Source: Thiotrichales bacterium
GTDB taxonomy: Bacteria; Pseudomonadota; Gammaproteobacteria; Francisellales; CACEW01
Assembly (NCBI GenBank): GCA_023266165.1
Contig: JAHFRR010000018.1
Span: 1-17,166, forward strand
Direction: 5' to 3'
Length of the DNA stretch: 17,166 nt
This document shows, piece by piece, positions 7,172 through 14,364 of the stretch (positions within the stretch are counted from its first letter, which is position 1; every line of letters begins with the position of its first letter). The position numbers were made by a program, and so were the translations under genes. The notes below the pieces were generated by a model. The model made no database searches, was not told the origin of the DNA, and worked only from the letters and a program-made list of their open reading frames with translations.

Positions 7172-8884
7172 CTAGCTCAACGTCTGATATTCATGAGCAA
7201 CATGCACCCTCTTACCCTCAAACACCACGGCTATCATCAAGATCTCTGTGATCCGATCATACTGCCTGATTTTGGCCGAGTAGTTTTTGGATTGGATTTG
7301 CTGGAGAGCCTTTTGGGTGAGCGCTTGCGGGTCTTGGTCTGAGGTTGAAATTTTGAATTCTAAAATCAAAGCCCTGCTTTGGGATTTGTCTTTGGGGATC
7401 AAAATAACATCTGGTCGACCATAGCCGCTTTCTTCATTTGAAAACACATAAAACTGATCCATCATCGAAGCAATCAACGCCAACGTAAAGCCATGATAAA
7501 ATGCTTCAGGCTGGTTGGCATAATCATGAAAGCTGGCTGCGGATTCTAAAAAGAACTGCGTTTCTGCCGCAAAGCGCTCGATATCCCCCAATGCCAGGCC
7601 TTTGATGAGTTGAGTTTGATGCGATAAGTTTTGAGGTATCTGCTCCATCCAGTCTAAAAAAATTCCTTGATAGGACGTCAAGACCTCTTGATTAGGCACT
7701 GCCACGGTTGCAATATAATTCTTCCCGCTCAAGCGAGAAGCCAGCACTTTGAGATAACCGCCCAACAAGAGCAAATTCCAAAGCATAGCTTCATGCTGGC
7801 GAATCTGATCAAATCGCATCGTTTCTGAAACCACGACTTCAATCGTTTCGCCTAAAATCAACCGACCTAATTGTTGTTTCACGCCTTCAGAGCTTTTCTG
7901 GATAAGCTCTCGCAAAAGCTTATCATCCCCACTTAAAATCCAATAGGGTTTTAACCGGCCTTTTTCGACCAGGCAATTCATGATAGACCAGGGATTATAA
8001 AGCGTGAGCCCATTGATTTGGTATCCGTTATACCACTCTTGAACCTTGGGCTCATCATGCGATAACTCTTGATCTTCAAAGAGTTGGACTAAGTCTTGCT
8101 GAGTAAACCCGAAAGAATCATAATAACGGGTGTCGTCCAATACGGTATAGGTTTTAACGTTATTCAAACCTGATAACATACTGTCTTTTGAAATCCTCAG
8201 AATCCCCGTCATCACGCCTTTTTCGAGCGCATTATTGTCTTTCATACCTGCGCTGAAAAAGTTACGCATCAAGGATGCGATACTTTCGAAATCTTTAGTT
8301 GAAATAAATGCATGGTTGAGGGGGGTGTCATACTCGTCAATCAAGATATAAGCTTTCTTCTGATGATACCGAACTAAAAGCTCACTCAAGATTTTTAAAG
8401 CATTTGCAAGCTCTACAGCATCCAATGAATCCCTCAGGTAATGAGAAAATTCTTGAATTTCGTCAGAATCCAAACGGTTGGCAGCGTTGAGCAGAAGATA
8501 TTTATGCGCTTTAAACATGGAGCGAACGCCCGTATTTAGCATCTTGACAAAGTCCTCAAAGCTTTCAGCCTTAAAATCCTTTAAACTCAAGAAGATCACC
8601 GGATATTGGCCTTGATGCTTGCCAATATAGTCCCCCGGGATTTTTGAGATCTCTAACTTATCAAACAGCCCTTTGGTCTCGATGCCATCTACCTTGGGGG
8701 CTAAGAAGTGATGGAGCATGGAAAGATTTAGAGACTTTCCCCAACGGCGAGGGCGCGTGATGACAATGGCTTTACCTGGATCATTCAATACCGCTTGAAT
8801 AAATAAACTTTTGTCTACAAAAAGATAATCGCCCAGAACAAGCTCTGAAAAATTACCGCCCCCGGTTTGTATCGATTTTGGCAT
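7172..8884 (-). CDS. AAA-ATPase-like protein with C-terminal PDDEXK_9 nuclease-like domain
   Basis: The 570-residue protein opens with the typical start of the AAA-ATPase_like family (Pfam PF09820): FSELVLGDYLFVDKS at about residues 12-26. A Walker A-like TRPRRWGKS (43-51) and Walker B LIDEYDTP (181-188) follow. The C-terminus has the PD-(D/E)xK pattern RPD (490-492) then EFK (509-511), matching PDDEXK_9 (PF08011). Family knowledge: these proteins occur in large, often multi-copy sets in host-associated and gut bacteria. Their role is unproven, and a nucleic-acid-targeting or defence role is only inferred. The first in-frame start is a TTG at 8899, but the ATG at 8884 has GGAG 9 nt upstream and begins MPKSIQTGG, so I prefer it. 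The gene looks intact. It follows mntA by 75 bp on the same strand. Confidence 0.88.
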   Translation of the reverse strand: MPKSIQTGGGNFSELVLGDYLFVDKSLFIQAVLNDPGKAIVITRPRRWGKSLNLSMLHHFLAPKVDGIETKGLFDKLEISKIPGDYIGKHQGQYPVIFLSLKDFKAESFEDFVKMLNTGVRSMFKAHKYLLLNAANRLDSDEIQEFSHYLRDSLDAVELANALKILSELLVRYHQKKAYILIDEYDTPLNHAFISTKDFESIASLMRNFFSAGMKDNNALEKGVMTGILRISKDSMLSGLNNVKTYTVLDDTRYYDSFGFTQQDLVQLFEDQELSHDEPKVQEWYNGYQINGLTLYNPWSIMNCLVEKGRLKPYWILSGDDKLLRELIQKSSEGVKQQLGRLILGETIEVVVSETMRFDQIRQHEAMLWNLLLLGGYLKVLASRLSGKNYIATVAVPNQEVLTSYQGIFLDWMEQIPQNLSHQTQLIKGLALGDIERFAAETQFFLESAASFHDYANQPEAFYHGFTLALIASMMDQFYVFSNEESGYGRPDVILIPKDKSQSRALILEFKISTSDQDPQALTQKALQQIQSKNYSAKIRQYDRITEILMIAVVFEGKRVHVAHEYQTLS

Positions 8885-8915
8885 ATCTCTCATCTCCAAT
8901 GCGAATGTTAGGCAT

Positions 8916-8924
8916 ATTCTACCA
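8916..8924 (-). promoter_or_regulatory. candidate extended -10 element for the AAA-ATPase gene
   Basis: TGG followed by TAGAAT on the minus strand forms an extended -10 (TGnTAnnnT type) about 30 bp upstream of the chosen ATG. No clear -35 lies at 16-18 bp. It could give the gene a transcript separate from hepT-mntA. Confidence 0.35.
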
Positions 8925-8959
8925 CAACTTCGTTATGACGGGTGATTTTGCCAAACCTC

Positions 8960-9268
8960 TCAACTCACAGGCCAAATGGGCTCACAGTTTTTTTGAATTT
9001 CCTCTCGAAAGGTTTCAGGGATTCTCGCCCAGTCGACCAGATCTATCGAAATCGGCAGGCTGCTTTCGCGAAACGCTTCTCGCAGCGCACCCATCCGTGC
9101 TTGAGCACGCGTTGGATCTACAGGATCCATCACGACTAAATCCAGGTCACTGGCCTCATGCGAGGCGCCATTAACGCGACTTCCGTACGCCAAGACAGAC
9201 ATCTGAGGCACATACTCAGCCAAGAGCGTTTGGATCACAACACGCTGATGAGCACTCAGATGGATCAT
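8960..9268 (-). CDS. mntA: MntA-type nucleotidyltransferase antitoxin
   Basis: This 102-residue minimal nucleotidyltransferase has the exact GSX10DXD catalytic pattern: Gly29-Ser30, ten residues, then Asp41 and Asp43. A third acidic residue, Asp76, lies in ISIDLVDW where the family has its third metal ligand. Known role in type VII HepT/MntA systems: MntA uses ATP to adenylylate a tyrosine on the HEPN toxin HepT and so silences it. The neighbouring toxin gene ends 12 bp upstream, the usual order and spacing. A GGGAAGAAA stretch precedes the ATG at 9268. No truncation is seen. It may be called a HI0073-like nucleotidyltransferase domain protein elsewhere. Confidence 0.93.
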   Translation of the reverse strand: MIHLSAHQRVVIQTLLAEYVPQMSVLAYGSRVNGASHEASDLDLVVMDPVDPTRAQARMGALREAFRESSLPISIDLVDWARIPETFREEIQKNCEPIWPVS

Positions 9269-9280
9269 TTTCTTCCCGCC

Positions 9281-9700
9281 TTACTTCAACCGATCATCAA
9301 GCACACCCTGCAGCATACTCACATCTTCTAAAAAACGAGGTAACAGCATCAGAGTTTCTTCTGCGAAATCCTCTCCATAGTCGTGCGCAGTATTGTTGCG
9401 ATTATCACGATACTCAAACCATCGCTCAACCGCCTCAACGCTCAACAGCCCATGCGTGGCTGCTTCACGCAGCACGTCTTTATATGTCAGCTGATCTATA
9501 GCACGCGGATTGGCATAATAGGCTTTGAGCGCTTTTCTCAATAGCTTTCCTGCCGTTTCAAGAGTCAACTCAAACCCTTTGATCACAGCATTACGAAAAA
9601 TCTCATAATCAACACTCCCGATTGAGGCCTGCTGTAAATGCTCAAGCGAAGATGCCAGCGTGATCACACAACGCTGTAGCTGCAAGGTATTGATTGACAT
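9281..9700 (-). CDS. hepT: HepT-type HEPN ribonuclease toxin
   Basis: This 139-residue, all-helical protein of the HI0074/HEPN family was earlier annotated as nucleotidyltransferase substrate-binding protein. The diagnostic RX4HXY motif is intact: Arg101, Asn-Asn-Thr-Ala, His106, Asp, Tyr108. Family knowledge: Arg and His are the RNase site, and the Tyr is the residue adenylylated by MntA. The start at 9700 has GAGGAG with 6-nt spacing. The adjacent in-frame ATG at 9703 would have only 3 nt, and the frame also extends to 9730. It is transcribed ahead of mntA. It probably forms a HepT-MntA toxin-antitoxin module that may contribute to plasmid/island stability or phage defence. The target RNA is unknown. 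Confidence 0.93.
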   Translation of the reverse strand: MSINTLQLQRCVITLASSLEHLQQASIGSVDYEIFRNAVIKGFELTLETAGKLLRKALKAYYANPRAIDQLTYKDVLREAATHGLLSVEAVERWFEYRDNRNNTAHDYGEDFAEETLMLLPRFLEDVSMLQGVLDDRLK

Positions 9701-9787
9701 CATTATCTCCTCTTGTTTTTGTAGCGCCACGACGCTCGCATATTTTTTCTCAAAAACCCCATATCGCTGCCCTTCCCATCACTCACG

Positions 9788-10107
9788 TCACCTTCCGTAG
9801 CTCCTCAATCCCAGCTGCTCCGCTAACTGCTCTCGCGTAATCGCTGTATCGGCGAGCATTAATTTTAAAATTTCTTTTTCCAACTTGGTTTTTGGAGTGG
9901 TCTTTTGAAATGCAAGCGCTCGTGGCTCAACTGCAGCCCAAGCAGCTCTCCAGTATCGCCTACCCCCAATAAAACTTTTCCGCCACGCGTATTTGCAAAA
10001 GCAGCAATGGACTCCAGCACTTCTTTTTGAAAAGACGCCTTAAACTCCAGCGTTTCTGACTCGCCTTGTTGAATCAGCTGGGTCAGCGCATCTACTGATG
10101 TTTTCAT
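9788..10107 (-). pseudogene. collapsed AlbA_2/winged-helix protein (internally deleted)
   Basis: From the ATG at 10107 the first ~60 codons encode the beginning of an AlbA_2 (Schlafen-like DNA-binding) domain: ESETLEFKASF (residues 16-26) and RGGKVLLGVGD (41-51). The frame then leaves the family and stops at about 9865. In a second frame overlapping that end, a stretch reading KTTPKTKLEKEILKLML, then AITREQLAEQLGL, looks like the C-terminal winged helix of the same protein class and ends at a TGA at 9788-9790. The ATPase-like middle, normally several hundred codons, is missing and the two ends are in different frames. The intact neighbour at 10117-11532 has the full architecture, which suggests tandem relatives, one of them decayed. 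An AGGA that overlaps the neighbour's stop could serve as ribosome binding site. Confidence 0.8.
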
Positions 10108-10116
10108 ACGACAATC

Positions 10117-11532
10117 CTACAAAACATAGTAACCCCCTGTTTTCTTACTGCCACGATACTCAATTTTACGCTCCGCTCTCAGCGCAGAGATCCACCGCTC
10201 GAGATTTTTGATAGAGGTCTCTAATTTACTTTGATAAAAAGGGAGTCGTTGCCCTGGAAACTGTTGGATCAGGAAGACAACTTTATTTATTCCCTCATTT
10301 ATTCCCTCATTTATTCCCTCATTTATTCCCTCATTTATTCCTTCCTTTGGTTTTTCTAAGAGGCTCATTTGCTGGATAACCCTCGTATCTTCTTTCTTAA
10401 CAAACCTCACCTGCACAAAAGCAGAGTCATCATCAATACGCAACTGAATATCCGGATATTCTAACAACGCCTCTTGAATTTTCTCAAAACCAGTTCCCCA
10501 TTGCTCAATAATATTTAGCTTTTTAAAAATATTCCCTAAATTGGGGTTTCTCAGCTCGCTATACCCCAACCCCAATTTGTCTTTATCAATCATCAACACA
10601 CCTGGGCTGGTGATTTCAATCATATCATCGAATATGGCAATTTTGATGTCGCTTCCGACAATCGTGTAGTCACGATGCACGACCGCATTGATCACCACCT
10701 CTCGAATCGCTGAAAGAGGGTACTCCCAACGATTTTCCCGGTAAATCTCTCCAATGGTAGCACCTAACCGAATATTTCTTTTAATAAACTCCATGCTTCC
10801 TTCGATTGCAGCAATCAGATCATCATCAAACGTTGCTTGATCTAAGAAAACTTGCGTGGAAACCCCTTTGAACCGTGCACACTCTATTTTTACCAATGGG
10901 AAGTAGTCATGCTTTTTATTGGAAAATAAAATACCCAGGTTCGTTAAAAGATATTGCCCACTTTCTTGTTTGATCAGCTTTAATTTTTCATACATTGCCA
11001 AATTTGGCACTTGATGTAGCATCTCGCTGATTCGAACATCAAACGCGTTAAATAGCCCAGGCTTGTAGACAACCTCATGATTCAATACCGTATCATAGCT
11101 TACATGACGACGCTGTCTTTCTAAGGTTTCAATCACATCTTGACTTGCAACACGGTTTGAAGCTCCAACTCGAATATAGGTGCTCTCAAGTTTCCCCTTC
11201 GCCTTGATGTAGTGAGGTATATGACTGGAAGGATAAAAATAACAGGCTAACAGGTAATGCTTCCCCACTTTAACGCTAAATATTTCTGGCAAAATCGTGG
11301 GATAACAGTTGTCATAGATAGCACTTGAGATGATCTCTTCATACTGAGTTACGTTTGCTTCAGAAATGCCAACCACTTGATTACTGTCATCTACTCCTAT
11401 AATCAAGTGCCCACCCTGAGAATTCGAAAATGCAATCGCAGTCTTCACCACCTTATCCAGCGAAGGTAGATCGCGCTTGAACTCAAGCTTTCTATTTTCT
11501 TTTTGAGAAATCAGCTTAACAATGTCTTCCAT
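10117..11532 (-). CDS. AlbA_2 (Schlafen-like) / HATPase / winged-helix putative regulator
   Basis: The 471-residue protein has the COG2865-type layout. An N-terminal AlbA_2 domain (about 10-125) has ENRKLEFKR (12-20) and GGHLIIGVDD (40-49). A middle part leads into an HATPase_c_4-like domain with AIREVVINAVVHRDY (N-box-like) and a QWGTGFEKI glycine element. A low-complexity linker of five EGIN units (397-416) precedes a C-terminal winged helix ending GGYYVL. Family knowledge: these are annotated as ATP-binding proteins or putative transcriptional regulators, frequently in mobile or defence-rich regions. Function is not established. The start has AAGGA with 6-7-nt spacing. The gene leads the minus-strand accessory block and is divergent from mtnN. 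The pseudogene 9 bp downstream is a relative. Confidence 0.88.
   Translation of the reverse strand: MEDIVKLISQKENRKLEFKRDLPSLDKVVKTAIAFSNSQGGHLIIGVDDSNQVVGISEANVTQYEEIISSAIYDNCYPTILPEIFSVKVGKHYLLACYFYPSSHIPHYIKAKGKLESTYIRVGASNRVASQDVIETLERQRRHVSYDTVLNHEVVYKPGLFNAFDVRISEMLHQVPNLAMYEKLKLIKQESGQYLLTNLGILFSNKKHDYFPLVKIECARFKGVSTQVFLDQATFDDDLIAAIEGSMEFIKRNIRLGATIGEIYRENRWEYPLSAIREVVINAVVHRDYTIVGSDIKIAIFDDMIEITSPGVLMIDKDKLGLGYSELRNPNLGNIFKKLNIIEQWGTGFEKIQEALLEYPDIQLRIDDDSAFVQVRFVKKEDTRVIQQMSLLEKPKEGINEGINEGINEGINEGINKVVFLIQQFPGQRLPFYQSKLETSIKNLERWISALRAERKIEYRGSKKTGGYYVL
10285..10344 (-). repeat. five tandem 12-bp repeats encoding EGIN
   Basis: The 12-bp unit GAGGGAATAAAT (coding strand) is repeated five times without gaps. 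The copies are near identical: only the first unit (GAAGGAATAAAT) differs, by one base. Each copy encodes Glu-Gly-Ile-Asn, so copy-number change would keep the frame and only lengthen the linker between the ATPase-like and winged-helix parts. Confidence 0.95.
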
Positions 11533-11751
11533 CTCATATCCTTACTCGACCCGATTTTTAATCCCCCTTTTCACTTGCACGCTCCAATATTAAAAAATAG
11601 TTTTTTATCTCAGATTGGTTTTCTCAGCCAGATAATGAACCACTTTCCTTTGAAACACAACACCCACTCCTAAGATCGACATGAAAAACGCATTTTACAA
11701 ATCTGAGACTTTGTGTACACTAGAACCCCCTTACCACAAAGAGTAACATAG
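11533..11751. other. divergent intergenic region
   Basis: This 219-bp gap separates the AlbA_2 gene (minus) from mtnN (plus). The mtnN promoter is at its right end. On the minus side AAGGA precedes the AlbA_2 start, but no convincing -35/-10 pair stands out. No ORF or hairpin terminator is evident. Confidence 0.6.
11694..11721 (+). promoter_or_regulatory. mtnN-SDR operon promoter
   Basis: A -35 TTTACA (11694-11699) and -10 TACACT (11716-11721) are separated by 16 bp, about 30 bp upstream of the mtnN ATG. Only a weak ribosome binding site (AAAGAG) is present. Confidence 0.55.
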
Positions 11752-12474
11752 ATGAAGATCTTGATCATTGGCGCCATGGAAGCTGAAATTGCCTTACTGA
11801 AGACATTCTTTGCGCCATTAGAAAAAAATCAGTTGAAAGGCCTTCAGCTCTTTCAGGCAAGGCACCCCCAACATGAGTTGTATTTTTTAGAGATGGGTAT
11901 TGGTAAAGTCAATGCTGCATACGCCACTGCACAGATCCTTCATTTTTTAGCACCTGATCTTGTGATGAATGTCGGGACTTCTGGGAATCTTTCCGCGCAG
12001 CTTAAATTAGGTGATGTGGTGGTTGCAACGAGCTCTACCTATTGGGATGTGGATGTTTCAGCGTTTAACTATGCCATTGGCCAAGTCCCAAAAATGCCAG
12101 CTACCTATCCCATGCATACAAAATGGGTGGCGCTTGCAAAAACCACAAAACTGATGGCAGATATTCAAATTGCCTCAGGGCCCATTGTATCTGGAGATTC
12201 GTTTATTTCAGAAGCTGAAACAAAGCAGCGTATCCAGACGCTTTTCCCATACGCGCTTGCCGTGGATATGGAAAGCACAGCCATCGCGCAGGTCTGTCAT
12301 TTGGAAAATACGCCTCTTTGCATCATCCGCTCTATCACGGATAGCTCAAGCGATGGCGCCGCACTTTCACACGAGGCTTTTCTTAAAATATCCTCTGAGA
12401 ATGCAGGGAGGGTGGTGAATACACTTTTAGCATCAGAGCTTGAATCTTTCTTGCCATTCAGGAGCATCCAATGA
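11752..12474 (+). CDS. mtnN: 5'-methylthioadenosine/S-adenosylhomocysteine nucleosidase
   Basis: This 240-residue enzyme belongs to the PNP/UDP phosphorylase family. It hydrolyses 5'-methylthioadenosine, S-adenosylhomocysteine and 5'-deoxyadenosine to adenine plus the ribosyl product, and so serves methionine salvage, methyl-transfer detoxification and autoinducer-2 precursor supply. The catalytic residues fall at the same numbers as in E. coli MTAN: Glu12 in GAMEAE, Glu174 in VDMES, and Asp197 in SITDS. NVGTSGNL (73-80) is the usual phosphate/ribose loop region. The purine-loop segment after Asp197 (SSSDGA) differs somewhat from the E. coli form. Its stop overlaps the SDR start by ATGA, so the two are co-translated. 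Confidence 0.95.
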   Translation: MKILIIGAMEAEIALLKTFFAPLEKNQLKGLQLFQARHPQHELYFLEMGIGKVNAAYATAQILHFLAPDLVMNVGTSGNLSAQLKLGDVVVATSSTYWDVDVSAFNYAIGQVPKMPATYPMHTKWVALAKTTKLMADIQIASGPIVSGDSFISEAETKQRIQTLFPYALAVDMESTAIAQVCHLENTPLCIIRSITDSSSDGAALSHEAFLKISSENAGRVVNTLLASELESFLPFRSIQ

Positions 12475-13226
12475 CAACAACCCCCCCTCTTATGAAAACT
12501 CTATTGATCAGTGGAGGCGCAAGTGGAATTGGACTTGCAACTGTCAAGCAATTTTTAGAAAATGGCTATCAGGTTACCGTCTTAGATAGACAAGACATGC
12601 CATTTTCGCATCCTGCTCTTGATGTCATTCAATGCGATCTTGTAGACATCCCCAAGCTCATGGGGGCTATTGATCAGGCCTCAAAAAAAATCTTGACCCT
12701 AGATGCGCTTGTCTGCAGCGCAGGCATTCATTTCTCTGCAACTATTGAGAATTCATCAGAAGACGACTATGAAAGAATTTTTTCTATCAATTTTAAAAGC
12801 GCATTTCTGTTAACAAAACACCTGTTGCCTCTTATGAAACACAAAGGCGGCTCAATCGTCTATGTCGGATCTGATCAAAACTTTATTGGAAAACCCAACT
12901 CCATGCTCTACGGCGCAAGCAAAGCAGCATTAGGAAGCCTTGCGAAAACAACAGCGTTGGACTATGCCAGTTATAACATCAGAGCCAATCTGGTAGCTGC
13001 AGGCACGATCGAAACACCTCTCTATCATCACGCTGTAGAGCGCTATTGTGCACGTTCTGGGGCTCGCCTTGCTGATGTTCATAAGGCCGAAGCCCTCGAA
13101 CAACCCCTCGGTCGCCTGGGGCAGCCAGAAGAAGTGGCGAGCCTGATCTACTATCTGTGCACACCCCTTGCTGCATTTATCACAGGTGCAATGATTCCTA
13201 TTGATGGGGGCTACACAGCACAATAG
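12471..13226 (+). CDS. classical short-chain dehydrogenase/reductase
   Basis: This 251-residue SDR has the cofactor motif GGASGIG (residues 15-21), a CSAG variant of the NNAG motif (82-85) and the catalytic tetrad Asn107, Ser134, Tyr147 and Lys151 (YGASK). It ends with the classical IPIDGGYT tail. Asp39 after the second strand (VLDR) points to NAD(H) rather than NADP(H). The substrate is unknown. The gene shares ATGA with the mtnN stop, and an in-frame ATG at residue 8 is an alternative start. Coupling to MtnN hints at processing of a related sugar or nucleoside product, but that is only inference. It appears intact. Confidence 0.93.
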   Translation: MTTTPPLMKTLLISGGASGIGLATVKQFLENGYQVTVLDRQDMPFSHPALDVIQCDLVDIPKLMGAIDQASKKILTLDALVCSAGIHFSATIENSSEDDYERIFSINFKSAFLLTKHLLPLMKHKGGSIVYVGSDQNFIGKPNSMLYGASKAALGSLAKTTALDYASYNIRANLVAAGTIETPLYHHAVERYCARSGARLADVHKAEALEQPLGRLGQPEEVASLIYYLCTPLAAFITGAMIPIDGGYTAQ

Positions 13227-13369
13227 TTGCCATCATTTTACAATCGATATAAGCGCTCTGCGTTTTCTGAGAATAATTTTGTTTTCTCTATGATGAAAAA
13301 GCCTGCTAACTTAAGCAGCTATTTGAACGAGGTGTGTCATAAGAAGATCTACGAGCGTACTGTGATGCG
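13227..13369. other. intergenic region between SDR and small ORF
   Basis: There is no ORF of note. On the minus strand a short hairpin followed by a T tract (13295-13320) is a likely terminator for the small gene to the right. No strong plus-strand terminator is visible after the SDR gene. Confidence 0.5.
13295..13320 (-). terminator. weak intrinsic terminator for the small RHH-like gene
   Basis: The minus strand reads CTGCT, six-base loop, AGCAG, then GC and TTTTT. The 5-bp stem plus U5 tract lies about 50 bp downstream of the stop of the 13370-13585 ORF. Confidence 0.45.
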
Positions 13370-13585
13370 CTACGAAAGCACTAACTGATTTTTCAGGGCA
13401 AGATCAACACAGGCCTCTAAGAGCACTTCTGCATTAACAGCACCGTGGATATCAGGCTTCAGAGCCTGATAGAGCGCTTTTGGAATGCGCACATAGGCAT
13501 CTTGAGAAGGATGTAAGGAGGTCTCTATTATTTTCAGAAACACGGGAGATGTCTGTACGGATACGGGCATGGAGTACGGTTTCAT
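13370..13585 (-). CDS. small protein, possibly ribbon-helix-helix
   Basis: This 71-residue ORF has flanking signals that support a real gene: a TATACT -10 about 40 bp upstream and a terminator downstream. The second half (AYVRIPKALYQALK, residues 30-43, then GAVNAEVLLEACVDLAL) follows the Arc/MetJ pattern of a short strand, helix A, a turn and a VNxE-led helix B, though the turn is short. Such proteins are DNA-binding repressors or antitoxins. No toxin-like partner is adjacent. A nearby set of 11-bp operator-like repeats (14340-14383) would suit such a regulator, but this is inference. No clear ribosome binding site is seen. M6 (13570) is an alternative start. Confidence 0.45.
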   Translation of the reverse strand: MKPYSMPVSVQTSPVFLKIIETSLHPSQDAYVRIPKALYQALKPDIHGAVNAEVLLEACVDLALKNQLVLS

Positions 13586-13626
13586 GATCTTATGTTGTTT
13601 GTCTTAAATCAATGTATCGGATGTGC

Positions 13627-13632
13627 AGTATA
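13627..13632 (-). promoter_or_regulatory. candidate -10 element for the small RHH-like gene
   Basis: TATACT (5/6) lies on the minus strand about 42 bp upstream of the ATG at 13585. The expected -35 position has only a 3/6 match (CTGCAA at 17 bp), so an activator or weak promoter is implied. Confidence 0.35.
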
Positions 13633-13665
13633 GACGAATTTTTTGAATTTGCAGATTTTTAGAAA

Positions 13666-14274
13666 TCAAAAAAATACCATCCAAACCCCAGCCAGTAATA
13701 ACATCGGGCCAAAAGGAACGGGGTGTTGCCATGGCTTGCCTCGTCCGTAAAGCCAGAACAGGGAAAATAATAAACCCAACAGACTTGCGATCAGCACGAG
13801 TAGAGGCAATGCTTGCCAACCCAACCAGGCTCCAAGGGCCGCTAAGAGTTTACAATCCCCAAGCCCTAAACCTTCTTTATGGGTGAAAGCATGAAACACC
13901 CATCGAATTCCCCAAAAGCTGCAATACCCGACCACAGCGCCCATCACCGCGCTGGGAAGCGAGGTGAATTCGCCGTGCCAATTGATCAGTAACCCTACCC
14001 ATAGCAATAGCTGCGTCCAAAAATCGGGTAATCGATAAAAACGAAAATCCCAATAGACCAGTCGCCCTGAAATCCCTAAAAAGAACACACCGAATAACCC
14101 TTGCCAACTCACCCCAAAGCGCCCATAGGCCAAGGTTATCGCAAAGACAGCAAAAATAAAAACGGTGAGAAATTTTTGGAGGTTCATGGTGTCATGATAG
14201 TTAAATAACAGACAATATGTCAAGAGACTGCTTAATTTCAAAAATGTGATGCTGAAATGCCAGCGATTGACCAT
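13666..14274 (-). CDS. short A24-type prepilin peptidase without methylase domain
   Basis: This 202-residue multi-pass membrane protein has the two catalytic aspartates of type IV prepilin peptidases: Asp76 in YWDFRFYRLPD (74-84) and Asp140 in GLGDCKLLAALGAWLGW (137-153), followed by the FGP motif (188-190). Membrane segments are at about 36-50, 57-74, 87-99, 110-130, 143-172 and 190-202. The N-terminal cytoplasmic methyltransferase domain of PilD, with its CxxC zinc motifs, is absent, so it resembles the short archaeal/Flp-type (TadV/CpaA-like) peptidases. The start is uncertain: 14274 has TGAGGA with good spacing, while 14187 begins nearer the first conserved helix but lacks a ribosome binding site. 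The frame also opens at 14286. No pilin, ATPase or secretin genes are adjacent. Confidence 0.85.
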   Translation of the reverse strand: MVNRWHFSITFLKLSSLLTYCLLFNYHDTMNLQKFLTVFIFAVFAITLAYGRFGVSWQGLFGVFFLGISGRLVYWDFRFYRLPDFWTQLLLWVGLLINWHGEFTSLPSAVMGAVVGYCSFWGIRWVFHAFTHKEGLGLGDCKLLAALGAWLGWQALPLLVLIASLLGLLFSLFWLYGRGKPWQHPVPFGPMLLLAGVWMVFF

Positions 14275-14335
14275 AACTTTCCTCATCTGTTACTGCTTGC
14301 TTTCATTTATTTTTCAAATTTGTTTATTTTATATG

Positions 14336-14364
14336 TTGACATAGGTCTTTATTAGATCCATAAT
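14336..14364 (+). promoter_or_regulatory. strong promoter of the coiled-coil operon
   Basis: A perfect -35 TTGACA (14336-14341), 17-bp spacer and CATAAT -10 (14359-14364, 5/6) give near-consensus sigma70 strength. The predicted start is near 14371, 27 nt before the ATG. The message has GGAG with 8-nt spacing. Confidence 0.7.

Noticed and set aside
8878..9174. Plus-strand ORFs of 65 and 98 codons opposite mntA
   Set aside because: They lie antisense to mntA and the promoter region of the AAA-ATPase gene, and mntA has perfect catalytic motifs.
10285..10344. CRISPR-like array
   Set aside because: The repeats are 12 bp, contiguous without spacers and within a coding frame.
12930..13223. Minus-strand ORFs (65 and 97 codons) opposite the SDR gene
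   Set aside because: They are shadows of the conserved SDR C-terminal half, with no promoter or ribosome binding site.
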